From NCBI GenBank assembly GCA_959347315.1, contig OY365810.1:30559565-30623564 (forward strand): a stretch of 64,000 nucleotides of DNA, read 5' to 3'. Of the stretch, positions 1-12,600 are shown piece after piece. The DNA is from Bimastos eiseni (lineage: Eukaryota > Annelida > Clitellata > Crassiclitellata > Lumbricidae). The position numbers and the translations under genes were made by a program. The notes below the pieces were generated by a model. It made no database searches, was not told the origin of the DNA, and saw only the letters and a list, made by a program, of their open reading frames with translations. Position 1 is the first letter of the stretch. Every line of letters starts with the position of its first letter.

Positions 1-108
1 GAAGCGGGGTTTCACATGTTCCTTGTTTACCCTGACCCAAAGTTTGAAGAGTTTGAAGGTGGTGTGAAGCAGTTCTTCTCAAGCAAGAACGAATACCTCA
101 CCATCAAT
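1..108 (+). CDS. PLXN: Plexin exon 1 of window (extracellular, IPT-like)
   Basis: In frame from base 1 (36 codons). It contains [19 protein letters not shown], the usual run near the last plexin IPT repeat, and ends in phase 0 at donor GTAAGC. The true 5' edge of the exon may lie before the window. Confidence 0.93.
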
Positions 109-3100
109 GTAAGCATTCTGACCAATGTGCTATCCAATTCTCAAAATATTAAATTAATGTCTATTTAAAGTCTAAAGTCAATCAAAACTCTTAAAGTCAG
201 TAAGTAATGGGTATTCATATACCCTTGTATGATGTAAATTATTTTGCTTAAATTTCAAGTGGGGTATGCCTGTAAAATCTATTCAACAATTGTTTGAAGC
301 AATAGTGATTTAAAACAATAATATGGACGTGCTATGTATTATCCATACGTTCTGTTAACGCTTCAATGCGTATGTAGATAATTGTGCTCACTAAATATTT
401 TTATACTCAGATCCTCATGCTGATTTAGCCATTGGTTATATGTTGTCTTCTTCTAAGCATGTGGTGCAATTTTTAAATGATAGTGTAAATAATAACTTGT
501 TAGTGATTTTGTTCTTAGTGTAATTGTTAACTGATCGTGTAAATGATAATGACGTTAGTTATTTTATTCTAGTTTCTCATTGTTGTTGATCGGCTCGACT
601 GTTCTCTTCTGATTTTCTTTTATTTGCATAACATCTAGGGCAAATACCTGACGTTGGCCCTGACAGAAAACGACATCCGAGTGACGGTCAGCGATCTCGA
701 ATGTGGCATAACATCCATATCAAGCACTCAGTTGACCTGTTTACCATCTGATCTGCATTTACAATCAACGGTCATTGGTAAAGTCTTGGTGAGTTTACTC
801 GTCACATGTCCTAGATACGACATTTAATTGTCCTGACCTATGGCTCAACAAAATGAGAATGGTCACATTTCAACACAAGTTATGCTTTTAGATTATAGTT
901 TCTGTTGTTGGGTCCTTTAATGAGTTGTTCAAGAAGAGGCACCATCATTATATGTAAGGATGTTACACAAGTCAAAATAATAAATATTACTTATTATGTA
1001 TATACAGATATCTTAATTATATTATAAGTTTATATATGTATCATAAGGTTGATAAAAACATATTATAATAATAAAAATGTTACACACTAAATCAGAACAG
1101 TGTGATGAAACAACGTTATGCAGCCTTCCTTTAAGTAAGCATTACTACATTTTAATTGCCCTATTCAGTGACCTATTTAGTGTAATAGAAAACAAACAAT
1201 TGCTGCTGGTAAAGACAAATTAAATGTTGTACCAATGACAGTTTTGTCATTAATAGTGTATTGTGTACTGTAGGCTGTAGTGAGTAATATTATTAGTAAA
1301 TATACAATACAATGCAACTAGGTATTTATAAAGCACTTTGACAAGACAAGTCTTGCACAAAAGCGTGCTGTGATGCATTCTTAGTCATAGATCAGGGAGA
1401 ATAGGTAGATCTTCAGTTCTGTTTTGAAAAAAGCAACAGTTGTGGCTTGACGAACTGAAATTGGGAGACTAGTCCATTCTGTGGGTTTTGTAACTGAGAA
1501 TGCACGGTCTCCAAACTTCTTTGTGCGAGGTATGGTAAAGTCTCCACGCGTAGATGAACGGAGTCCTCTTGAGGTAGAGGCAGCGCATGACGCAACCATG
1601 GACGTCGTGTACGAGGTGGAGGTTCATGAGAAGGGAAATCTTGAAGGCAATACGGGCATGGATGGGGAGCCAGTGTAGCAAGTAAACAATTATATGTATA
1701 ATAATTAAACAAGTAAACAAACAATTATATGTATAATAATTAAACAAGTAAACAGTTATATGTATAATAATTAATCAGTGAGGCAATTGCAATCAGTGAG
1801 AACCAAAAGAATTATTCTGAGCGGATTTGTTTTGGTCTCTATATTACTTTACACACTATATTTTATAAAGTTGGCTTAAATTTTAGATTCATGAATTTGT
1901 ATCAGGGCTGTGCTATAAAGATGTATGTCATGTGGAGGTCTGTGCTGTTTTTGGCTAGGTTCACATTGGCAACAATACCAGTTATTTCATTGGAGACCTC
2001 AAGTACGAGGGTCCGCAGAGCTTCCTACTGACGCTGCCATTCCTCGTTGGCATTGCGGGAGGAGCGGCGGTCCTTGTCACAATCATAGTCATCATCTGTG
2101 TCGCATATCGACGCAAGTCGCGCGAGAGCGATCGAGTCATGAAGCGAATGAAGAATTCGATGGATGTCCTGGAGGCAAGAGTTGCCAAGGAATGCAAGGA
2201 GGGTGAGCGACTGATTGATTACGGGCAAAGGTCTTGCAAGGAGTAATAATGATTTTATGTAATTTAACATTTATGTAGCTCTTTTCATAGTGTGGTGTGG
2301 ATTTTAGGCTGTAATGGTCCCCTGCATTCGTTCGTTCACATATGTGCACTGCCTTTGAGAAAGGAAATTGTGTGGTGCCCTACAAAAGGAATTCCAAGAT
2401 AACTAAATTTGTTTATAGTCATTAGTCATGAATATTCATTTGCATTGTGAGCTTATGTCTGATATATCCCATTGTGTATATATTTAGGTATATTTATATA
2501 TGTATGTGTATTTGTGACTGGCATTACTTCATTACTTTTGTTTCCAGCATTTGCTGAGCTTCAGACCGACATGACAGTGGTTACAAGCAACATCTCAGGC
2601 CCAGGAGGAATTCCCTTCCGAGAGTATCGTAATTTCTGCATGAGGGTCCTCTTTCCCGGTGTTCCGGGCAACGAGCATCCTGTTATGAGACCGCTCGATG
2701 TAAGAAGCTGTTGCTCACACATACTTTGCCATCATGAAACTCGGAAGCAATCTTCCTCATGTGCATTAAACTTTAGTGGCTTCTTGTCTCTGTATTTACT
2801 TTCTGCTTTAACTTTCTTGGGCATCGGTTGTTCTGTTGTGATCATCAAATTTGATGCATCTGTAGTCTCTAGATTTTGCTGCCATTTTGACAAATAATTT
2901 TTATTGTTAGTATATGTCTGAACATTTATATAGCACCGCATCATGTGAACATGACATAGCTTGGACTCACACTTAAAGATAATTTATTCGTACCCATCGC
3001 CACAGAATGGCTGGTGTCAGGAGATGCTAATGATGATTCCTTGCAAACTTTGGTTTTAAAGATTTGTCTTGAACTGCAGCATTTTGTCCTAGAAATTGGT

Positions 3101-6100
3101 CTTTACCATTTCTGTAACTTATGTACTTTGCATTTGAACGTAAACTTCGTCGTTTGCAGACGGAGGTGCCTTCGACTGAGGCGACTCAGTACGGTCTGAA
3201 GCTCTTCGAGCAACTCATCAGCAACAAAACATTTCTTCTGCTCTTCATTCGCACTCTTGAACAGCATGAGAATTTCGCTGTTCAGGAAAAGGTGAACGTT
3301 GCATCGCTTTTGTCCGTTGCACTTCAGGATCGCATGGTTTACCACACGGAGTGAGTTCTCCCACTTTCCATCTAATGGGATTTTTATGCTCAAGCAGTCT
3401 TCTAAAACAATCTCTAGGAAGACTGGTTATTGTAAATTTTGAAATTCCCAAAACCTTGTCATACTTATTTAAAGCCTATTCATGGTTTAGGTTTCATTCC
3501 TGTTGGAAGTGATGTATCGTCAAGTGAAAAATGTTTCTCTATAGTTGGTTCCTCCTTGGCAGTATAGTGAATTATTCAGTTATGTCGGATTGGCAAGACC
3601 GAGTATTACTTTGAGTAGTGACCTTGATGGGACGACACTATATAAATATCTGTGTATAACATCAGAGTGTTACATCAGTGTATTACCTTCATTAACACAT
3701 CAGTGTATTAGCTTCATTAATACATTGGTGTATTACCGTCATTAATACATTGGTGTATTGTCTTCATTAATACATTAGTGTATTACCTTCATTAATACAT
3801 TAGTGTATTACCTTCATTAATACATTAGTGTATTACCTTCAGTCTGCTGACTAGCAATTGTTTCTTTGAGTCTTGTCGACATGATGTGATGTATAAAAAA
3901 TTTTTATGTCTGACTGTAATAGAAGAATAGTTGGAATATATGACATGGCTATTGCTGAATATTCATATGAATTTTCTTCGCACCTTAAGCATTCTGAAGA
4001 CGCTTCTGGCTGAGTTGATTGAGCGAGCCATGGCCGGGAAATGTCATCCGAAGCTTCTGCTTCGACGCACAGAGTCTGTGGCCGAGAAAATGCTCACCAA
4101 TTGGTTTACGTTCCTGCTCTACAGGTTCCTCAGGGTGAGCGACTTGACTTTGATCTACTCAGCCGTGTTTTACATTGATCAATCACATATGAGCTATCCA
4201 AATTTATATTATTAAGGGTGTATATTCATCGATTTTGAATTTTTAGTGAGTGATTTCGTTTAATGAATGTCAGTTTATGACTGGATGGCAGATGCATGGG
4301 ACATTGTTGTGTAATTACAAGCCAGTGTGTATGCCAGCTAATGGAACTGTTTAATTAAGCAGCGTCAGGTGACAAATAAGGCCACAAATTTAAGGGATGT
4401 TTTAGTGTTGTTTATGATCGTCAGGGAGTTTCTGATTTGAAGGACAACTGATAGGCACTGGAGCAGATGGACGGTCTCACACAGGTTTTCTCTTCTGTCA
4501 CTGCTGACTCTCTTTTCCAATTTATTGTATTTGTCTATTACTATTATTATGGATTTATAAAGCACTACTATATTATGACCAAACATGAATCGATGGCACG
4601 AAGCAATTGTAAGTGAAGGTTCCACGTAGTATTGATATCTGAAGAGGCTCCAACCCGCGCTCTCCAGTTGCTCATCTTTGTTTACCCTAATCAATAAGCA
4701 ACTATGTCCCACAATTGTAATTGATGAAAATGTCTGTCACTGATTTAAGCAAAGAACTTCAAAGGGTATCTTGGCTTTTGCTGAACATAATGTTGTGTGT
4801 GGGAGACACATACATGTATGGGTCACCTGTTGTGAGAAATGTTTTGACTGTTCTGCGACTGTTGTGTGTGGTCTAGGAGAGCGTGGGGGAGCCACTGTTC
4901 GTCCTGTTCCGGGCAATCAAGCAGCAGGTGGAGAAGGGACCAATAGACGCCGTCAGTGGGGAAGCAAAATACTCGCTCAGTGAAGACAAGCTCATCAGAC
5001 AACAGATTGATTATCACCCAATGGTTTGTCTCTCAATGGTTTTTTATCATTATTGCTCTATATTACGATACAACAACACTGCCCAAATGATTGTAATCAC
5101 TTATGCCTGTGTTTTTGCTAGGTTGCCTCTTTAGAGTGTGTGTGTAAAAAAACTGTTAGTTGTTACCTCAACAAAACTGCCCCATGTTTATCTTAACCTC
5201 CTGGTCTAGAAGAATTTAAAGGAGTTATGTATTCTGACTCCATCTGTCTGTATCTGACTGGGCTTTAACAGAAAAACCTTGTTGGTAACATTCTTGTGTT
5301 TCATACCACTCAAGTTGACTCAACTGTGTTTTATACCAACCTGTCCTATTTAGCCGGAGTTGGGTCGGGAGTGCATCTGAGCAGATGTCTTGAAGGGTGC
5401 TATATAAATCCTCCAATTAAATAAAACTAAATAAAATAAGTAAAGAAATTCTTAATTAGTTTAATCGTTAGTGAGTCGGAACACTACAGTTGACTTAACA
5501 TTCGTTGCATGGATTGCTTGTTGATTGTACTAATTTTTATGATGTATAGTTGCAACTGTTAAGACCACAGACAAGTTGTTTGAGTTGTTTAGACATGGTT
5601 GCATGTGACATTAAGCAGTTAAGATGCATTGATCTGTCCAATGAGAGTCATGTGTTGTAATGATATGCTGTCCTATATATGCCCAACACTTGAGGATTTC
5701 TCACTTTCTGACTGAGTGACTTTGGTGAATAAAATGAGGGCCTCATCTGTACACTATTCTGATTTATAATGAATGCTGCAGAATATTCATCTGTTTAAGC
5801 ACCTGTCATGCAAAGCAAAAGACTTCTGTGAATGAATAGAGCTACATAGAAAGTACATTTTAAACTTTTTTTGAAACACAAAGCTTTTTGGCTTCCTAAA
5901 TAGTTCCAGATAGATAAGTGTGGCATGGTGGTCAATTGGTTAGGGCGGTCGGCCCGTAATGCTCAGTGTGCACTGAGTGAGCGGGTTCGACCCTTGTCCA
6001 GGGTGTCACTGTGTATGGACCCTGAGCAAGTCCTTTGCACACAATTGCTCTGCATTACAACTGCAGTTGCACCGTTGAGGCGTGTGTGCACCTCCAAACT

Positions 6101-6628
6101 ATACTGTAGGAAGGGCGATATCAAATAACAGTTGTATTGTATTGTATAGATCCAGGAAGACTGTTTTGGGTGTGTGGACCAGTGACCCAAAGAGCCATTG
6201 ATACATTGTGCAATTCAATTGTGATTCTACATTTATATAGCACCACTCAAAGAGCAAACTATTCAGGCCTCTGTGCTTGCCCATATAATGTTGGACTAGA
6301 CCTGAGACTGGTTTGTGCAGATGTATCACGTGTGATGTTAATTAGAGGAATAATTAATTTTATACTCATTAGGATTGATTAAAGGACTGTTGGTGATTAG
6401 CATTGCACTGATTTTAATGCCACAGACGCTGCGTGTTCTCGACCCAGACATTCAGTTCATGCAGGAGTACATGGTCAAAGTGCTTGACTGTGACAACATT
6501 TCTCAAGTGAAGGAGAAGATCCTTGATGCCATCTACCGGAACAGTCTACATTCCAGCAGACCCAATAAAGATGACGTTGAACTGGGTAACGTAATCTCAC
6601 ATCTATTGATGTCATATATATTTATATA

Positions 6629-6675
<47 letters not shown>

Positions 6676-9600
6676 ACACACACACATATATATGTATATA
6701 TATATATACAGCTATAAAAATAGGTCAATTACTTAACACAATTTTTCACATAATTTTATATGTGAATTTTGGGGTTAAGTTGAAAACCATTGTGGTGCAG
6801 TGATCCTTTGTTTTGCAGTTATAATGTAACCATCGCATAAATGGTGTCTAGTCATAGAACCCCATCTAACAATGGTTTTCATCGATATGTAAGGAATGAC
6901 TGATAATTAATCCTACCATGGCTTTTGTAAAACTAAAATCTAGACAATGTCTATTCTGTGGTTGGGATTTATGATGATGTTGCTCTATTGTGCTTCTTGT
7001 ATTGAATAGATTTCTTGATGAGGCACTGTATCAAGTTTCATTGATTGTTTGCTTGATTGATTTGATTGATTGAATGGTTGATTTATTGATTGACTGCTAT
7101 TGAAGAATGGAGAACGGGAGCAACAGGCTGTGTCCCACTAAGAGACGAAGACTTGACAACAAAACATGATGGAGAGTTCAGGCGCCTTAACACTCTAGCT
7201 CACTACTGCGTACCCGAGGGAGCGCTCATGGCCCTTGTGCCCAAGAAATGCTCCATGGTTAATCTTGCTCTGAGTACAGAGAAAATTGCACAGTCATCGA
7301 GGTTTGGTAAGTGGATTATTTGAAGAGAAGATTCTGTTAAGTGATGGTTGATAACATGTTAGGATAAAAGTATATCTCGTATATTAATGATTTGATAAGT
7401 TTGGTAAGTACTTTTAATTTTTCATCTAGAGGTGATTGTGTTATTGGGTAAGAAATGGCATTTATGTATTTTTGCTTCTGACAGTGTTAGAGTATTCGTG
7501 AACATGGTCCTTAGATCAGACTTACGTGAAAGCAATGTACAGAACTAAGAAACATGATTATCAACCAGTCATCGTCCTTACGATCATGACTTACAGCAGT
7601 ATTTCTGTTGCAGATGGATTTTTCTCAGGAAGCCTGCCACACAGTCCATCCGTTTTGGCTTCGAACACCATAAATAAGTCACATGACTATGGTTCCAGAT
7701 ACTACCATCTCGTAAGTCTGGACCTTCTGTACATCATTTGGATTGCCTGGTATTGATTTATGAAATGAGTTAATCAGAACAACCTTTTCTGTGGGTGGAG
7801 CCGTAGATTAATAGGCAACACACTGGTGTGCAGAGCGGAGGAACTAAGTTCGATTCCCATATCTCCGTAAGGTTGACTAGTCCTTCTTTCGTTTGGCTAT
7901 GGCACTGGTTAAATTAGATTAAACATTGTGATGGCGCCTTGCATGGCTGCCAACAGTTAAATTCGACTCCTGTAATAACTTGTCAGGATTTGTTCATACT
8001 ACAATTGTTATCATACTGCAGCTTGTCTGTTGGAAAGTAGGCATCAATTATTATTATTTTCTATTTATTATTTCTATTTATTATTTCTATTTATTATTTA
8101 TTCATTTTCTCGTGTGTTAAGTTATTAATTAATTGAGTGGTTGATTCATCATTTGGTTTAAAAAATGTTTACTTTAACATATTAAATTATCTATTATTCT
8201 ATAATTGCAATCTTTTTGTGCCAGGTTAAGCCACACGACCCAGATCTTCAGAAGGAGGGTGAAAGAGGGAGTAAGATGGTCTCGGAAATCTATCTTACTC
8301 GTCTACTCTCCACCAAGGTAAGAAAGCCCCGTTGTATAGTCACTTGCTCCTTCTAATGTATGTTTCCAAGAGAAGCTGAATTAAATGCTGGTGCTGGATA
8401 TAATGAGTGTGTTGGAGATGTTAGCAGCAGCATTCATCATGACGATAACGGTGGTGGAGGCAATGATTGTGATGGTGGTGGTTGTGATGAAGACCTGAGC
8501 AGCAATATTATTGTGATTCAATTAGGGATGAACCAAGTTTTAATTTCTTGCCGAGTCCGACTACCGAGATTTGCGAGTTCAATTTTGCCAAGTCCAAGGC
8601 CAAGTTTGGAATATTTAAAAAATCTAGTCCACGTGATGTTTAGATTGGCAGTTTGCACAGCTTTAATGAATAATTTAGTTTTACCTTAGTTAGAACTAGG
8701 AAATAGTAATGTGTAGGCACTAACAGTAGCAGTATTTGTGTTTTTAATTAGGTGAATTGTCATTTTGTAAATAATAGCAACAGTTTTGTACTTTTGGTTA
8801 TGTTAATTGTCATTTTGTAAATAAAAACATCCAATTTTCTTACAGAAAGTTGGAAAGATTAACCCTTTGACCCATTGTTTGTCCGAGTCCGAGTAATGCC
8901 GATTACCAAGAAAATTGTACTGGTTCATCCCTAGACTGAGTGTAGAACGTCTTTTGTTATTCTTTAGGTGACGCTACAGCAATTCGTAGACGATCTGTTT
9001 GAGACGCTCTTCAGCACAATCAACCGTGGTTCTGTTCTTCCATTAGCAATCAAACACTTGTTCGATTTCCTTGACGACCAAGCCATTCACCATGGAATCA
9101 CTGACCCAGAAGTCGTTCACACATGGAAATCAAACAGGTGGGCGACACACGAGATTTTCAGTATTATTGGCATAACCTACATGGCTGCCAAAAAAAAAAT
9201 GGCATGACCTACATGGCTGACAAAAATGGCATAAGCTGCATGGCTGACAAGAAATGGTATAAGCTACATGGTTGTCAAAAAAATGGCATAAGCTACATGG
9301 TTGATAAAAATGGCATAAGCTACATGGCTGACAAAAATGGCATAAGCTACATGGCTGACAAAAAAATGGCATAAGCTGCATGGCTGACAAAAAATGGCAT
9401 AAGCTACATGGATGTCGTCATTAGGGACAATATTAGGCATCAATAATAAGACAATATTAAGCATCAGATTTTATTTGTTTTATCTTTTAATGATAAGGTT
9501 GTATTAAAAGCTTTTGGGAAACAATGCAGCTCGTTTACATGGTGAGGCATTTGTTACACATGTGGAAAGTCAGCTGAATCTGAGGCACAAATGAATGTTC

Positions 9601-12600
9601 ATTATCTCTCCCGCTTGTAACTGTAATGAAAGCTGTTATCAGAAATTATGTAACACGACTCTAAAGGATACTAATCATAGGCACTCTCTACACTAAATGC
9701 TATTAGATTTCATTATGAGCAACGGCTTACTGATAAGCAACAGATGGAATAGAATAGAAGTTTATTGAAACCATCATTGAAAGATTCATTACACAGCAAA
9801 ATAGCATTCATCTGTTTAAGTATAACTAATTAATAAAGTCAATCAGTTAACTAAATATGAAAAGATGGACAAAAAGAGTTCCAAAGGGGATTGATCCCTG
9901 CTTGGAAGGAACCCCTATTTTCAACAAATTACATAATCATAGTGGATGCTGAGACTATTCGAAAGTGACCAGTGTGCAGGCTTCTGCACACACCCTGAGA
10001 CACACACACTTTCAGAGTTAGCGGATGAGATTCGGTTTGGAGTTCCTGGAGTGTGTTGTGTCGATGAGTGACAATGGCAGCCAATGAAACCAATGCAATT
10101 TGTTCAACTTCTTAGGTAAGTGATGAATGATGGGTCATTGGTTACCATACCTTATCATTAGAAGGTCTGACCATTAATGTATTAATATAAAATGTGTTTT
10201 TATTGCTGTTGTTGCAGTCTACCTCTTCGGTTTTGGGTGAACGTCATAAAGAATCCAGATTTTGTTTTTGACATCTTTAAGTCGAACATCGTCGACTCGT
10301 GTCTTTCTGTCGTTGCACAGACATTTATGGGCAGCTGTGCAATGAGTGAGCTCAAGCTGAGCAAGGACTCGCCATCGAGTAAACTCCTCTATGCCAAAGA
10401 CATTCCAAAGTACAAGAAATGGGTTGAAAGGTTTGCAACCACTCGACAATTAAATCTCGAGAGTATTGCTTGATTTTGATGAACTCTGTTGATTTATCAG
10501 CATGGCTCAACTCTGTCATTTATTAGTTTGTGACTGGCTTTGATGCCTTGTTGGCCAAATACCTCATTTTGGTCATGTGTCAAATTACAACATGCTGGAG
10601 GTTATGCACTGGCTCTCTTACCTGCTTTACCCTTGTCAACCTGAGTCGGGTGCTCAGAGTAGTCGTTCCCTGTGCTCTGCGACAGCAAATTAATTGGATG
10701 CTCTCAGTCCAGTTTGCCCATGCCACCACCATGCATTTTCGGTGGTTAGTCTGATGGTGTGGAATGGCCTCCCTCTTCAGCTGTGCTTCTCCCTAAGTTG
10801 CTCTCTGGCATATTCCATAAGCACTTTAAAACTGTTCTTATTATCCATGCTGGACTTCTGAGTAGTTTCCTTGTAGAGGTGCTATTTAAATCCACCAATA
10901 AATGAATGAAACTCTGTGTGCTGAAGCTGGTCCTATAATAATTGCTGTAAGACTGCTTTTGTTGTCAAACATTTTCCTAAAATTTTATCTTAGTGTAAGC
11001 AGCTCTTACTATATGACTGTTTTCAATGCATCAAAGGCAACTATTGCCCACACTCGACAATAGTCCGGTACCTCTGACACTAAGCACTTAAATTATAGAT
11101 AGACAAGTTCTGTTATAGTCTTCTGTGGTTTAGACATGAAGGGAAAGATAACTATAATCCTCTGAGATATCTGTAAGTCTTTTGAGTTATCTTATTAGTC
11201 ATTTGTTATATGCTGCTTCCCTGCTAAGAGTTATTGGATGTCTATTACAGATATTATGAAGACATCCAACAAATGCCTGCGATTAGTGAACAAGACATGA
11301 ATGCAATGCTGAACGAGGAGTCAAAGGTAGGCGGCTGAAAGACCCGAAGTCCTTCTTCTTCACTTGCCTTGTATTACTAAAATTACTGCCATAAGTACTA
11401 TCACTGCCCTCCTCTACCCTCCTCCCTTAAGCACACCCTGACCAGCATCCATGTGCATGAAGTGTTAACTTCACTCTGTTAGCCTCAGGATAAGGGCTGT
11501 TCACCAGTACTCTCCTTCACCTTCTGATCTTCTCACTGACATTTAGTGTACTCATATTATAGTGGAGTGTACTTGGGACGGTGTAACACATCTTATCTAA
11601 TCTAATTATTTATATAGCACCGTTGTCATATTGTCCAAGATAATGTGTACAGCCATCAGCTCATATCTTGGGCAATATGAGCCATCCCAAACTAATGCTC
11701 ATATTAGTTTGGAAAGGGAAGGTCAAATCATATAGACAAGAGAAACTAGGATTAGAGGATGAGGTTACACTGAATTCCGTGTATTTTGACATAAAATTAA
11801 TATTAGTAGCTTAATCAATTAGAATGATAATAAAATTAAAATTAACTGTTGTACAGTACCACAATTCATTCAAATTTTATGATACATCTTTTTTGAATTG
11901 TCATATATTTATAATTGATAGAGAGTATTTTTTGTGCAATGAAAATGAAATTAGAATTATCTAGTATGGTATTAATAATACTGATATTATACAGAAAAAT
12001 TTAAATACCAGTACTACTAGTACTTGACTGCATTTTATTGAAATTTCACTTTCGTCACTCACAAAATACTCTACCAATAACAAACACAATAAAACTTAAA
12101 TACAGTATTAACGGTAAGTTTTGCTGTATTTATAAGTGTAAGAGAGTATTTAGTGTGCAATGAAGATGTGCATGTAATGATGATCTAAGTAGAATAAATA
12201 ATTGTTTTGATTTTTGTTTTAGTCTCATCTGAATGAGTTCAATACAAGTGCTGCTCTCTATGAACTCTACCTGTACACAAAGAAGTACAACGATGATGTA
12301 TGTTATTTAATATGCTCTATGTTGCTTTGGGTCTGTGTTTTCATCGTTAGCTCTTTCATAGCAGAGCATCATCTAGTTCCATTTTGTATATCTGATCTTC
12401 AAAGAAACAAACTGGAAGTCTTCGTTTGCTAGTTTAAGCTTGTATCATTATGCAGTATTAATGATGAGATATCTCTTCTATTTGATTGCATTTAAAGCAT
12501 AATAATAGGAGACAAGATAAGCATAATATACCAAAAACAGTAGAACTAAGTTCCTACTTTTACCCTTCTTCTAAATCATCCTATGTTGCTTTCAACTTAC

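Noticed and set aside
6375..6803. 142-codon frame extending beyond plexin exon 8
   Set aside because: Only 6426-6585 is conserved; the rest reads intron and a TA/CA microsatellite.
7850..7862. Possible tRNA gene at the B box GTTCGATTCCC
   Set aside because: No acceptor-stem pairing or intact anticodon arm; belongs to SINE family A.
9130..9464. Frames of 66-86 codons on both strands
   Set aside because: They read the 28-bp minisatellite.
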